The notes: generated by a model from the letters alone, not told the origin. A stretch of DNA of 8,318 nt from an uncultured Clostridium sp. (GCA_947244675.1 CAMXLV010000080.1:1-8318), one strand, 5' to 3'; counted from the first letter of the stretch, positions 1-6,998 are shown. Numbers and translations are program-made.

Positions 1-650
1 TGTGTGCTAGCATTTTCTCCTTGTAGTTTAACATCAAATATGGTTTTAGCAAATTGTTTTCCATGTGTCATGATTTTTTCAGTAACTACAAAGTTTGTAC
101 TATTTTCTAATTCACCCTTCGTCTCTCGGATTGTGGAATCTACTCCTTTAATTTGGCTACTTTCCATTTCCATACTACTTCCACATTTTAAGTATACCTC
201 TGTTATTGGATTTAATATTCTTTTTCCTTTTCCTTTTCCTTCTCCATAATGTTTTTCAATATATTTTACTTTTGCTCCTTCTTCTAAAAAGAAACGATGA
301 ATTCCATTATGTTTAGAATCTTTATGATGATCATTATGGATTCCACATCCAGCAATAATTATTACATTAGCATTTTTTCCAATGTAGAAATCATTATAAA
401 CTAAATCTTCTAATCCACTCTCTGTGATAATTACTGGTATATGAACAAATTCAAATTTTGTATTTTCTTTTACATGAATGTCAATTCCTGGTTTATCTTC
501 TTTTGTAATAATTTTAATGTTATCTGTTACTTTTCTTTCGATTCCTTTTCCATTTTTTCTGATATTATAAGCACCTTTTGTTATATTTTCTACATTTGAA
601 ATTTCATTTAATAGTGCTTTGTCTACTTGGTTAATTTTTTCCTCCATCAT
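1..650 (-). CDS. sufB: SufB/SufD-family Fe-S cluster scaffold protein (partial, C-terminus off left edge)
   Basis: Scaffold subunit of the SUF Fe-S cluster assembly machine, working in the cytoplasm with the ATPase SufC. No ORF is closed inside the window because the reading frame runs through position 1. I translated 216 residues with no stop. Conserved features of the short SufB/D form include KPGIDIHV (about residues 55-62), a His-rich stretch GCGIHNDHH near 105-113, EKHYGEG near 135-141, RILNP near 148-152, and GVDSTIRET near 174-182. Short homologues in Clostridia and archaea are about 310 residues, so roughly 95 are missing, including the C-terminal region that carries the cluster-related residues in SufB. 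The start is the first of two tandem ATG codons (648-650), preceded by AAGGA with a 5-nt gap; the second ATG gives an 8-nt gap. The gene starts 12 nt after the sufC stop, so the two are co-transcribed. The family call is firm; SufB versus SufD naming is conventional. Confidence 0.88.
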   Translation of the reverse strand, partial: MMEEKINQVDKALLNEISNVENITKGAYNIRKNGKGIERKVTDNIKIITKEDKPGIDIHVKENTKFEFVHIPVIITESGLEDLVYNDFYIGKNANVIIIAGCGIHNDHHKDSKHNGIHRFFLEEGAKVKYIEKHYGEGKGKGKRILNPITEVYLKCGSSMEMESSQIKGVDSTIRETKGELENSTNFVVTEKIMTHGKQFAKTIFDVKLQGENAST

Positions 651-662
651 TTATGTCCTTTC

Positions 663-1058
663 TTATTTTTTCATTCGATAGCAAGGCATTTTAGTAAAGG
701 TTTTATCCAAGATTTCTTCACTTTTACCAATTTTTTCTATTTTTCCTGCCTTCATTAAAATAACCTCATCTGCTATGTTTAAAATTCTTTCTTGATGTGA
801 AATAATGAGTGTAGTTCCTTGCACAATTTTTTCCATATTTTCAAATACTTCAATTAAGTTCGTAAAACTCCACAAATCAATTCCTGCCTCTGGTTCATCA
901 AATATAGAAAGTTTTGCTTCACAAAGGGCTACTGTTGCTATTTCAATTCTTTTTAGTTCTCCTCCTGATAATGAATTGTTGATTTCTCTATCTACATATT
1001 CTTTGGCACATAATCCCACTTTTGATAATACCTCACAAGCTTCTACTTTACTTATGTC
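663..1058 (-). CDS. sufC: SufC ATPase, C-terminal half (out of frame with N-terminal half)
   Basis: This is the second half of the SufC ABC-type ATPase that powers the SufB/D scaffold. It holds the ABC signature LSGGELKR, Walker B plus catalytic Glu in LSIFDEPEAGID, and the switch His in IISHQER. The SufC-specific string DEPEAGIDLWSF makes the family assignment secure. SufC-like coding resumes at about 1058 with DISKVEACEVLSKVGLCAKEY, immediately after the point where the N-terminal frame goes wrong. The only start codon near this position is GTG at 1019, with just a weak GAGG placed 11 nt before it, so independent translation is unlikely. The stop at 663-665 lies 12 nt before sufB. Joined with the other half across the lost base, the protein would be about 235 residues, slightly shorter than the usual 245-260 for SufC. 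The disruption is either a sequencing indel, a true mutation or a recoding site. Confidence 0.85.
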   Translation of the reverse strand, partial: DISKVEACEVLSKVGLCAKEYVDREINNSLSGGELKRIEIATVALCEAKLSIFDEPEAGIDLWSFTNLIEVFENMEKIVQGTTLIISHQERILNIADEVILMKAGKIEKIGKSEEILDKTFTKMPCYRMKK

Positions 1059-1369
1059 TTTTTGGCTGCTATTTTCAATAGATCATATACTGTAATTCCT
1101 TTAAATTTTACTGGCTGTTGAAAGGCAAAACTGATACCTAAATTAGCTCTTTCATCTATTTTTAAGTTTGTGATGTCTCTTCCCTCAAAAAGAATTTTTC
1201 CTTCATCTGGTTTTTCTATCCCCATTATGATTTTTACTAAGGTTGATTTTCCAGAACCATTTGGTCCTGTAATTGCAATGAATTTTCCTAAGTCTAATTC
1301 TAAATTTATGTCATTTAATATTTTTTTATTTTCTCTTTCAAAAACTATATTTTTTAGTTCTAATAACAC
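1052..1369 (-). CDS. sufC: SufC ATPase, N-terminal half (frame lost at an A5 tract)
   Basis: First half of the cytoplasmic SufC ATPase, first gene of the suf unit. The 105-residue frame contains Walker A GPNGSGKST (about residues 35-43), IMGIEKPDEGKI, the Q-loop region ISFAFQQPVKFKGITV and then DLLKIAAKK. After AAKK it runs into TAA at 1052-1054. The expected next residues, DISKVEACEVLS, lie in the frame that would be restored by adding one A to the A5 run (plus-strand T5 at 1059-1063). The start is GTG at 1367-1369, supported by GGAGG seven nucleotides upstream. A near-consensus promoter precedes it at 1410-1438. As written, this fragment has the nucleotide-binding loop but no signature motif or Walker B, so it could not work alone. 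Confidence 0.87.
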   Translation of the reverse strand: MLLELKNIVFERENKKILNDINLELDLGKFIAITGPNGSGKSTLVKIIMGIEKPDEGKILFEGRDITNLKIDERANLGISFAFQQPVKFKGITVYDLLKIAAKKT

Positions 1370-1409
1370 TTTGTTTCCTCCATTTCTGCTTCTTTCTTCT
1401 GTTCTTTCT

Positions 1410-1438
1410 ATTTTATTGTATATTTTTGCTTATGTCAA
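1410..1438 (-). promoter_or_regulatory. Sigma-A promoter of the sufCB unit
   Basis: On the minus strand, a perfect -35 TTGACA (1433-1438) is followed by a 17-bp spacer and -10 TAAAAT (1410-1415). The expected transcription start is about 35 nt before the GTG start of sufC. The site is close to consensus, suggesting strong basal expression. No obvious IscR- or Fur-like box was recognised. Confidence 0.8.
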
Positions 1439-1441
1439 GTA

Positions 1442-1470
1442 ACCAAATACTAAAAATAGCTGTATTTTGG
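1442..1470. repeat. Imperfect inverted repeat next to the suf promoter
   Basis: CCAAATAC (1442-1449) is mirrored by GTATTTTGG (1462-1470) with one bulged base and a 12-nt loop. It begins 3 bp upstream of the suf -35 box and lies between comEA and sufC. There is no T-tract on either strand, so a standard terminator is unlikely. It could be an operator or chance in AT-rich DNA. Confidence 0.3.
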
Positions 1471-1495
1471 CTAAAAATTAAGGAAACTTATTTTT

Positions 1496-2152
1496 TTAAA
1501 TTTCTATTAAATCTTTTATTTTCTCGAATTTACTTTCTCCTATTCCGTTCACTTCTTTTATCTCTTCTATTGTTTTGAATTTTCCTTTTTCCTTTCGATA
1601 ATCCATTATCTTTTGGGCTGTTGATGTACCAATTCCTGGCAAATTCTCTAATTGTGCTTTTGTTGCTGTGTTAAGATTCACCTTTTTTTCTTCTTCTTTT
1701 TTTTCTTCTATCTTTTCTATTCCTGATGCCATGGTAATCTCTTCTTGTTTTTTCTTCTCTCCTTCTACTAAAGTTTTTTCTTCTTTTTGTTTTTTGACTT
1801 CTTCTTTGGTTGGAATATGAATTTTCATTCCATCTTCTAGTTTGTAAGCTAAATTAACTTCTTCTACATAGGCATCCTCTCTCACTCCTCCTGCCATTTC
1901 TATGGCATCTGCTATTCTCGCATTTACTTTTAATTCTACAATACCTTCCTGATTTACAGCTCCTGATACATGGACTAATATTCTAGTATCACTATAGTTC
2001 TCTTCTTTTTCTTCCTCTTGTACTTCTAAATTCTCTTCTTCTGTAATACTGCTTTGATTATCTTGTGCATAAACATAGTAGCAAATAAATCCTGCTACTA
2101 TAGCAGTGATGATTCCTAATACGATCTTTTGTTTTTTATCAAGATTATACAT
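1496..2152 (-). CDS. comEA: ComEA-family competence protein (DNA-uptake receptor)
   Basis: Membrane-anchored DNA-binding protein that captures double-stranded DNA for uptake by the ComEC channel. The frame is open up to 2323, but ATG at 2150-2152 is the likely start because AAGGAGG lies about 6 nt before it; this gives 218 residues. Order of parts: short basic N-terminus, one membrane helix (about 10-28), an acidic stretch (37-52), an SLBB-type domain (about 57-113, from ILVHVSGAV to KIHIP), a Lys/Glu-rich linker (115-157), and a paired helix-hairpin-helix domain (158-217) with NLNTATKAQLENLPGIG and EEIKEVNGIGE. The architecture matches ComEA of Bacillota at about the usual length. No comEB, comEC or comER neighbour is visible on either side, so comEA stands apart from a comE operon here. 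Presence alone does not show that the organism is competent. I found no convincing promoter. Confidence 0.93.
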   Translation of the reverse strand: MYNLDKKQKIVLGIITAIVAGFICYYVYAQDNQSSITEEENLEVQEEEKEENYSDTRILVHVSGAVNQEGIVELKVNARIADAIEMAGGVREDAYVEEVNLAYKLEDGMKIHIPTKEEVKKQKEEKTLVEGEKKKQEEITMASGIEKIEEKKEEEKKVNLNTATKAQLENLPGIGTSTAQKIMDYRKEKGKFKTIEEIKEVNGIGESKFEKIKDLIEI

Positions 2153-2222
2153 AAATTGCCTCCTTTTTAGATTTTGGGAAAGAAATTTTGGAACAAATAC
2201 AAAATCTCCCTCTCTTTTTCTA

Positions 2223-2251
2223 TTGAAATTTATTTGAAAATAGGATATGAT
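2223..2251 (+). promoter_or_regulatory. Sigma-A promoter of the dacF-type gene
   Basis: TTGAAA (2223-2228), a 17-bp spacer and TATGAT (2246-2251) lie 31 nt upstream of the chosen ATG at 2283. The in-frame ATG at 2247 falls inside this -10 box, which argues against it as the start of translation. Confidence 0.7.
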
Positions 2252-2282
2252 AGTTATATCTTTGAATTTGGGAGAAATAAAA

Positions 2283-3368
2283 ATGAACGTAATTTTAAAA
2301 AGAGTAATGATTCTATTTTGCATATTATTTATTGTTTTAGGATTTTCTTCTTTTGTTTTAGGTGCTTTAGAAGAACCTGATTTAATTTCAAAATCAGCTA
2401 TTTTGCAAGATTATAAAACTGGAAAAGTTTTGTATGCTAAAAATGAAACTCAAAAAATGTATCCAGCCAGTACTACTAAAATTGTAACTGCAATTCTTAC
2501 TTTAGAAAATTGTGAGCTGGATGAAACGGTTACTGTTAGTTATGATGCAATTAGTTCCATTCCTGATGGCTATTCATCTGCTTTTCTACAAGTTGGAGAA
2601 AATTTAAGTGTTCATCAATTGTTACAGCTTTTATTAGTCCATTCTGCTAATGATGCTGCTAATGTCTTAGCCAAATATGTTGGTGGTTCTATCGAAAGTT
2701 TTGTATCTATGATGAATACCAAAGTTCATGATTTAGGACTACAAAATACTCATTTTACCAATACTTTTGGTATGCATGATGAAGATCACTATACTACTGC
2801 TCAAGATTTGTCTACCATTATGAAATATTGTATGCAAAATGAAACTTTTAGAAAATTAGCTGGTAGTGCTTCTTTAGCAATTCCTGCTACTAATAAATAT
2901 GGCCCTAGAAGATATGCTTCTACAAATGAATTAATTATTCCAAATAATCGTAATTACTATGCTCCTTTAACTGCTGGAAAAACTGGCTTTACTTCTGAGG
3001 CTGGTGATTGCTTAGTTTCTTGCGCTTTCCAAGATAATTTAGAACTTATTTGTGTTGTTTTAGGTGGAAAAACTGTGAATGGTGTATCCACTAGATTCTC
3101 AGAAACTAAAACTTTGTATCAATATGCCTATGATAATTTTTCTGTCAAAACTTTGTTAAATGCTAATGATGTAGCAACAAATATTGAGGTTAAAAATGGA
3201 ACAAAAGATACGAAACATTTGGACTTATTAGCCAAAACCTCTTTGGATGCTTTGGTTTTAAAAGATGCTTCTACAGATGATTTTTCTTTTGATATTCATT
3301 TAAATCAAGATATAAAAGCTCCTATTGAAGTAGGTGATACACTTCGGTATTCTTTCCTATACAATTGA
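2283..3368 (+). CDS. dacF: D-alanyl-D-alanine carboxypeptidase, DacF type (S11 family; C-terminus frameshifted)
   Basis: Penicillin-binding serine peptidase that removes the terminal D-Ala from peptidoglycan stem pentapeptides outside the membrane. ATG 2283 is chosen because GGGAG lies 8 nt upstream. The hydrophobic segment at residues 8-27, ending near VLGA, is a signal peptide. All three active-site motifs are present: STTK (63-66, nucleophile Ser63), SAN (121-123) and KTG (233-235). The beta-rich PBP5-type C-terminal domain follows from about residue 295. The frame stops at 3366-3368 after 361 residues, in the middle of that domain. The missing end, TIDGISYETDL followed by a membrane helix, is intact in the +1 frame (see 3346-3525). 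Joined, the protein would be about 413 residues, normal for DacF or DacB types. As written, the enzyme keeps its catalytic domain but has no membrane anchor. The assignment to S11 is certain; DacF versus DacB is not. Confidence 0.9.
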   Translation: MNVILKRVMILFCILFIVLGFSSFVLGALEEPDLISKSAILQDYKTGKVLYAKNETQKMYPASTTKIVTAILTLENCELDETVTVSYDAISSIPDGYSSAFLQVGENLSVHQLLQLLLVHSANDAANVLAKYVGGSIESFVSMMNTKVHDLGLQNTHFTNTFGMHDEDHYTTAQDLSTIMKYCMQNETFRKLAGSASLAIPATNKYGPRRYASTNELIIPNNRNYYAPLTAGKTGFTSEAGDCLVSCAFQDNLELICVVLGGKTVNGVSTRFSETKTLYQYAYDNFSVKTLLNANDVATNIEVKNGTKDTKHLDLLAKTSLDALVLKDASTDDFSFDIHLNQDIKAPIEVGDTLRYSFLYN

Positions 3369-3525
3369 TGGTATTTCTTATGAAACTGATTTAGTTGCTT
3401 CTCATTTAGTTGAAAAGTCTATGTTGTGGATCTATGTACTTGAGTTTGGGTTCGGTTTCTTGATTTTAATTTTGATTTACTTAGTATTTTTTCATAAGAA
3501 AAAAGTAAAAATTTATGAATATTAA
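3346..3525 (+). CDS. dacF: C-terminal tail and membrane anchor of the DacF-type protein, in the +1 frame
   Basis: Starting at GGT 3346, this frame reads GILSYTIDGISYETDLVASH, the normal continuation of the PBP5 C-terminal domain. A strongly hydrophobic helix follows (from about MLWIYVLEF through LILILIYLVFF) and then a basic tail HKKKVKIYEY. This is the usual anchor layout of DacF-type enzymes. It joins the upstream frame if the C at 3345 (in CTT-CGG) is skipped or is an extra base. It has no believable start of its own: the only candidate, GTG at 3334, has no ribosome binding site. It is therefore part of the gene upstream, not a separate gene. Confidence 0.8.
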   Translation, partial: GILSYTIDGISYETDLVASHLVEKSMLWIYVLEFGFGFLILILIYLVFFHKKKVKIYEY

Positions 3526-3548
3526 ACAAATGATTTTAAATTTTATAT

Positions 3549-3592
3549 AGTCTGTTAGAAAAAATATAAATTATTATTTTTTCTAACAGACT
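3549..3592. terminator. Bidirectional hairpin terminator between convergent genes
   Basis: AGTCTGTTAGAAAAAATA (3549-3566) is a perfect 18-bp inverted repeat of 3575-3592, with an 8-nt loop. It lies 23 nt past the end of the dacF region and 28 nt past the end of the LCP gene on the other strand. On the plus strand it is followed by TTTTGATTTT, and U-rich arms occur inside the stem in both directions. It likely stops both transcripts. Confidence 0.85.
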
Positions 3593-3620
3593 TTTGATTT
3601 TAGATTAAATGATATAAAAA

Positions 3621-4964
3621 TTAATAGTCTTTTCCAATAATAATAGTTACATCTACTTTACTAGAGCTTGCTTCACTGTTTTGAATTGCTCCTAAGCCAA
3701 TTACATCTTTTATGTTCTTTAATTCTGTCTCTTTTACATTCTTTTTGTTGATAATAGTAGTTTTAGCTGTTGCATTTGTACTTCCTGTTCTTGTTACTTT
3801 GTATCCTGCTCCTTTTAGTTGTTCTACTACTTTGTTTAGGTTACTACTATTACCACTTCCGTTTAAGACTTCCATTGTAATTCCTTCTGTACTACTAATA
3901 GTTGTATTGTCTCCTTCTGTATTTTCTACGGTTTCACCAACTGACTCTTCATTTAATTCTTCTAGGTCTCTATCAATAAATAGCTCTTGTATCATCTTTT
4001 TGGTTTGTGTTTTGTCATAAATGAATATCCATGTGCCACTTGTATTTTTGTTGGTATCGGTTCCTGGTAGTTTTTCTGTTAATAATTCATCTGTCTGGAA
4101 TTCTACTACATATGGGATATAGTCTTTTGCTACATTAAAGTCTATGTTTGTTATGACATATTCTTTTGCTACGTCTAAGATTTGCCCTAGCTTGAATATG
4201 TTTTCTGGCTTGGCTGTTTGTTTTACTACTTGCATGATGAATTCTCTTTGTGTTCTCATTCTTCCTATGTCGTTGTCTCCATATTCTTCTGGATAACTTG
4301 ATCCATCATTATTATGCCTAAATCTAACTAGTTGTTCTGCTTTGTCTCCATTTAGTTTTTGCTCTCCTGCTTTTAAGTGGATGTGTAAGTTTTGTGAGGT
4401 ATCATCATAATCCATATTAATAGGAACATTGAAAGTGATTCCTCCTATTACATCTACTAATTTGATGAGTGCTTCTGTTTTTACTACTACATAGTATTGT
4501 ATGTCTAATCCTGTGATTTCATTAACTGCTTTTAAGGTTTCGTCTGGTCTATGTTTTCTTCCATATAAGGCATTAATTTTTTCATAAGATGTTGCTTTTG
4601 CAGGATTTTTTCCAATATATGTGTCTCTTGGAATGGATAGCAATGTCGCTTTTTGTGTATTTGGATTGTATGAAGCTACCATGATGGTATCGGTTAGTTC
4701 TACATTTTCTTGATCTGTACTGATTCCTAATAAGAGTACTTTTAGTTCTCCCAAATTCTTTTTGGTGTTTTCATCATGTCCAACCATTGTTGCTAACATT
4801 CCTGTCATTCCTCCACCATTTTTGTGTACTTTGTAAGCAAAAACTCCTCCTGCTATTAATAGAACCATTATTAATATTAGTACTATTTTTTTCCATGTTT
4901 TCTTTTTTGGTTTTTTCTTTTTTCCTTTTTTTTCGTTTTTGTTGTTCATTTGTTTTTTTCCCAA
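3621..4964 (-). CDS. LCP family (LytR-CpsA-Psr) cell wall glycopolymer ligase with LytR_C domain
   Basis: LCP enzymes transfer lipid-linked glycopolymers such as teichoic acids or capsule onto peptidoglycan at the outer face of the membrane. The 447-residue protein has a very Lys-rich cytoplasmic N-terminus (2-26), one membrane helix (about 26-44) and an LCP catalytic domain (about 73-260). Conserved residues in that domain lie in LTDTIMV (90-96), SIPRDTY (110-116, Arg113 and Asp114), RFRH (214-217) and DNDIGRMRTQR (230-240); these Arg and Asp residues bind the pyrophosphate. A Ser/Thr/Glu-rich spacer leads to a C-terminal LytR_C domain (about 360-445). The start is TTG at 4962-4964, chosen because AGGAG lies 9 nt upstream; the in-frame ATG five codons later is too far from it. 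The gene has its own promoter and ends at the shared hairpin. The glycopolymer attached cannot be told from sequence. Confidence 0.93.
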   Translation of the reverse strand: MGKKQMNNKNEKKGKKKKPKKKTWKKIVLILIMVLLIAGGVFAYKVHKNGGGMTGMLATMVGHDENTKKNLGELKVLLLGISTDQENVELTDTIMVASYNPNTQKATLLSIPRDTYIGKNPAKATSYEKINALYGRKHRPDETLKAVNEITGLDIQYYVVVKTEALIKLVDVIGGITFNVPINMDYDDTSQNLHIHLKAGEQKLNGDKAEQLVRFRHNNDGSSYPEEYGDNDIGRMRTQREFIMQVVKQTAKPENIFKLGQILDVAKEYVITNIDFNVAKDYIPYVVEFQTDELLTEKLPGTDTNKNTSGTWIFIYDKTQTKKMIQELFIDRDLEELNEESVGETVENTEGDNTTISSTEGITMEVLNGSGNSSNLNKVVEQLKGAGYKVTRTGSTNATAKTTIINKKNVKETELKNIKDVIGLGAIQNSEASSSKVDVTIIIGKDY

Positions 4965-4994
4965 AATTATTCACTCCTAATTTTTCATGGTAAT

Positions 4995-5023
4995 AGTATA
5001 GCAAATTTGTTTTTAAAAAGCAA
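4995..5023 (-). promoter_or_regulatory. Promoter of the LCP ligase gene
   Basis: On the minus strand: TTGCTT (5018-5023), a 17-bp spacer and TATACT (4995-5000), with TG one base before the -10, making an extended -10 element. It lies about 30 nt before the TTG start. It allows expression separate from the cvpA unit upstream, although no terminator is visible after cvpA, so read-through is also possible. Confidence 0.72.
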
Positions 5024-5087
5024 TAAATTTCACTAAAAATACACAAACTATTAAAACTATATCGAATAAATTCTAGTTATAACAAAT

Positions 5088-5699
5088 TTAAAAGAATATT
5101 GTTAGGATGTTGTTTTCATACATCATTTTTCCAATTGATGATTGCTCAACACTTTTGTTTATTTTATTATCTGGACTAATTTGTCCTGGAATGCTTAAAA
5201 TTAGTAGTCCCACATAAATAAGTAAAATTCCTCGAATTAACCCATAAGCAATTCCTCCAGCTTTATTGATTTGATCTAAAATTGGAAGTTTTGCAATAGT
5301 ATCTGCTAACATACTAATGAATCTTAAGGCAATTTGAATCCCTACTAATAAGATAATCATAACAAATCCTGTTACTATATTTTTTGATAAACTTCTTGCT
5401 GTTTCTGGTAACATATCATTTTTAGCAGCTTCTATCATTTGACTTGTTATTTCATTTTCACTTTTGTTTTCTTGCATCATTTCATTCGTCTTCTCATAAA
5501 TTACTTTTTCAATTGCTTCATCAATTCCTGTTACATTGATTACCAAATTAGCAATTGGTCTATAAAAAACAAATGTTACAGCAATTGCTATCACAAAAGA
5601 ACATAAGCCAATAGCTAATTTGACTACTCCTTTTTGATATGCTAAAAAAGTTGATATAGCAATAATTGCAATGATTATTAAATCTACTATCATTCCCAT
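5088..5699 (-). CDS. cvpA: CvpA family membrane protein
   Basis: Integral membrane protein of the CvpA (colicin V production) family. Its exact function in Gram-positive bacteria is poorly defined; it is often linked with envelope stability. The 203-residue protein has hydrophobic segments at about 4-20, 28-46, 108-128 and 149-170. An amphipathic, charged loop (about 60-105) lies between the second and third. The family hallmarks are the N-terminal DLIIIAIIAISTFLAYQKG, with a Gly right after the first helix, and the late GGIAYGLIRG segment (148-157). The ATG at 5697-5699 is preceded by AAAGGA with an 8-9-nt gap; the ATG two codons later is possible. It starts 23 nt after the stop of the DUF5711-type gene and shares its transcript. 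Length is normal for the family (160-220). Confidence 0.87.
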   Translation of the reverse strand: MGMIVDLIIIAIIAISTFLAYQKGVVKLAIGLCSFVIAIAVTFVFYRPIANLVINVTGIDEAIEKVIYEKTNEMMQENKSENEITSQMIEAAKNDMLPETARSLSKNIVTGFVMIILLVGIQIALRFISMLADTIAKLPILDQINKAGGIAYGLIRGILLIYVGLLILSIPGQISPDNKINKSVEQSSIGKMMYENNILTIFF

Positions 5700-5722
5700 T
5701 TTTTATTTTCCTTTCTTCTTTT

Positions 5723-6910
5723 TTATAAATTAATAATTTCTATCCTATCTCTATAAACTATACCAGCTATGTTGTTTGACATTACAATATTGGTAATTTC
5801 TTGTTTTGCTAAATAACGTTTTACTAACCATCCTTCTGTATTTATGAATTCTACTTCTGTTCCTAAGTTTAATGCAATAATATTTCCATACGTATATAAT
5901 TCTTTTGTAACTGCTTCTACTGTATATTCTTTATTTCCTTTACTTTGTATGTCTTTAATGTTTACCACCGAATTCGCTGTAAACAATCCAGATGATTTTT
6001 CTTCTATTTGTATAGCATGGTTGGTTAGTTCTATGGATTGAAAAATCACTTTTTTATTTTGGTTATCCATTAAAATAGTATCTTGCTCATTTTCAATTAC
6101 ATGAATGCTATTGGTATACATACAGATTAATTTGTTTTTGTCTTGGTATTGAATATTGGTAATTAGTTTATCAGCTTCCCCTTGATAGGTTTTTTCTAAA
6201 GAATTGCTAGGGTCTGTTGTTGCTTTATCAATGGATATTATTTTTATACTAGATTGTATGATTGTTCCTGATGTATCAACTTCTGCTACTGCTAAGTATT
6301 TATTATCATTAGAAATAGCTATATCTGCTGTTCTAGTAGATGATAGAAATGTTTTAAACATTGGTTTTCCTTTTCCATTTGGACTGTACATGACAACAAC
6401 TGTTTTATGAATGTTATCTGACATGACAACTGCTACATAACCATTTTTGTTGACATATACTTGTGAAATGCTCCCCTCTACTTCTGCTTCCCATGTAATT
6501 TCTTTATCTGTTATTAGATATAGTTTCTTTCCTTTTTTTTCTGCCATGACTAAAAATCGGTTGTCAGAATGAAAAATTGGGTTTGATACTTGCACTTCTA
6601 AACTTTTCTCTTCATTCCCTGTATTCCCATAAATGGTAAATTGACTTCTGTTTAGAATTCCTATGTATTTACCAAATGCATATAGATTAGCATTTTGATT
6701 TTCTTTTAATTCAATTACTGTGGCATTATCTTGTTTGATTTCTTTTCTAAATAAATTTTTATCAATCCATTCCCTAGCAGATTCATTTCCTATATAAATT
6801 ATTACACTTCCTAAAAGAATAACACCTACAATGGCAATAGCTGCTATGATTAATATTTTTTTTCTATCTGTTTTTTTTGGCTTTGGTTCTTCTTCCCAAT
6901 AATCTTGCAT
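5723..6910 (-). CDS. DUF5711-type membrane-anchored beta-propeller-like protein
   Basis: Function unknown. The 395-residue protein has a short charged N-terminus (MQDYWEEEPKPKK), one membrane helix (about 18-40) and a long extracytoplasmic region made of repeated short beta strands. Turn segments such as NKNGYVAVVMSDN, SNDNKYLAVAEVD and YGNIIALNLGTEVEFI have the spacing of WD40/PQQ-like propeller blades. This layout, with cvpA directly downstream, is as I recall that of the DUF5711 family of Clostridia; the name is from memory and moderately sure. No enzyme motifs are visible. The ATG at 6908-6910 has AGGA 8 nt upstream and a good promoter at 6932-6960. As first gene of a two-gene unit with cvpA, it may serve the same envelope process, perhaps as a sensor or scaffold; that is inference. 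Confidence 0.75.
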   Translation of the reverse strand: MQDYWEEEPKPKKTDRKKILIIAAIAIVGVILLGSVIIYIGNESAREWIDKNLFRKEIKQDNATVIELKENQNANLYAFGKYIGILNRSQFTIYGNTGNEEKSLEVQVSNPIFHSDNRFLVMAEKKGKKLYLITDKEITWEAEVEGSISQVYVNKNGYVAVVMSDNIHKTVVVMYSPNGKGKPMFKTFLSSTRTADIAISNDNKYLAVAEVDTSGTIIQSSIKIISIDKATTDPSNSLEKTYQGEADKLITNIQYQDKNKLICMYTNSIHVIENEQDTILMDNQNKKVIFQSIELTNHAIQIEEKSSGLFTANSVVNIKDIQSKGNKEYTVEAVTKELYTYGNIIALNLGTEVEFINTEGWLVKRYLAKQEITNIVMSNNIAGIVYRDRIEIINL

Positions 6911-6931
6911 ATTTTTTTCCTGCTTTCTTTT

Positions 6932-6960
6932 TGTATAATTGGTTTGTTTTTATTTTACAA
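6932..6960 (-). promoter_or_regulatory. Sigma-A promoter of the DUF5711-cvpA unit
   Basis: On the minus strand: TTGTAA (6955-6960), a 17-bp spacer and TATACA (6932-6937), about 22 nt before the ATG at 6910. It diverges from the promoter of the small helix-turn-helix gene, with 58 bp between the two -35 boxes. Confidence 0.7.
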
Positions 6961-6998
6961 TATGCCTTTAAAAAAAGCAAGTTATTCTGGTTTTAATT

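Noticed and set aside
2247..2282. Upstream ATG start for the dacF-type gene
   Set aside because: It lies inside the -10 box, and the ATG at 2283 has a well-placed ribosome binding site and leads straight into the signal peptide.
2153..2323. N-terminal extension of comEA to the ATG at 2323
   Set aside because: The extension runs through the divergent dacF promoter, has no ComEA homology, and the ATG at 2152 has a strong AAGGAGG site.
4976..4989. Three-codon leader ORF (MKN) just before the LCP gene
   Set aside because: It has no ribosome binding site of its own and its stop merely overlaps the AGGAG site; no hairpin pair suggests attenuation.
4774..5046. Minus-strand ORF of 90 codons over the start of the LCP gene
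   Set aside because: It overlaps the well-supported LCP reading frame and consists of Lys/Asn-rich out-of-frame translation of the same DNA.
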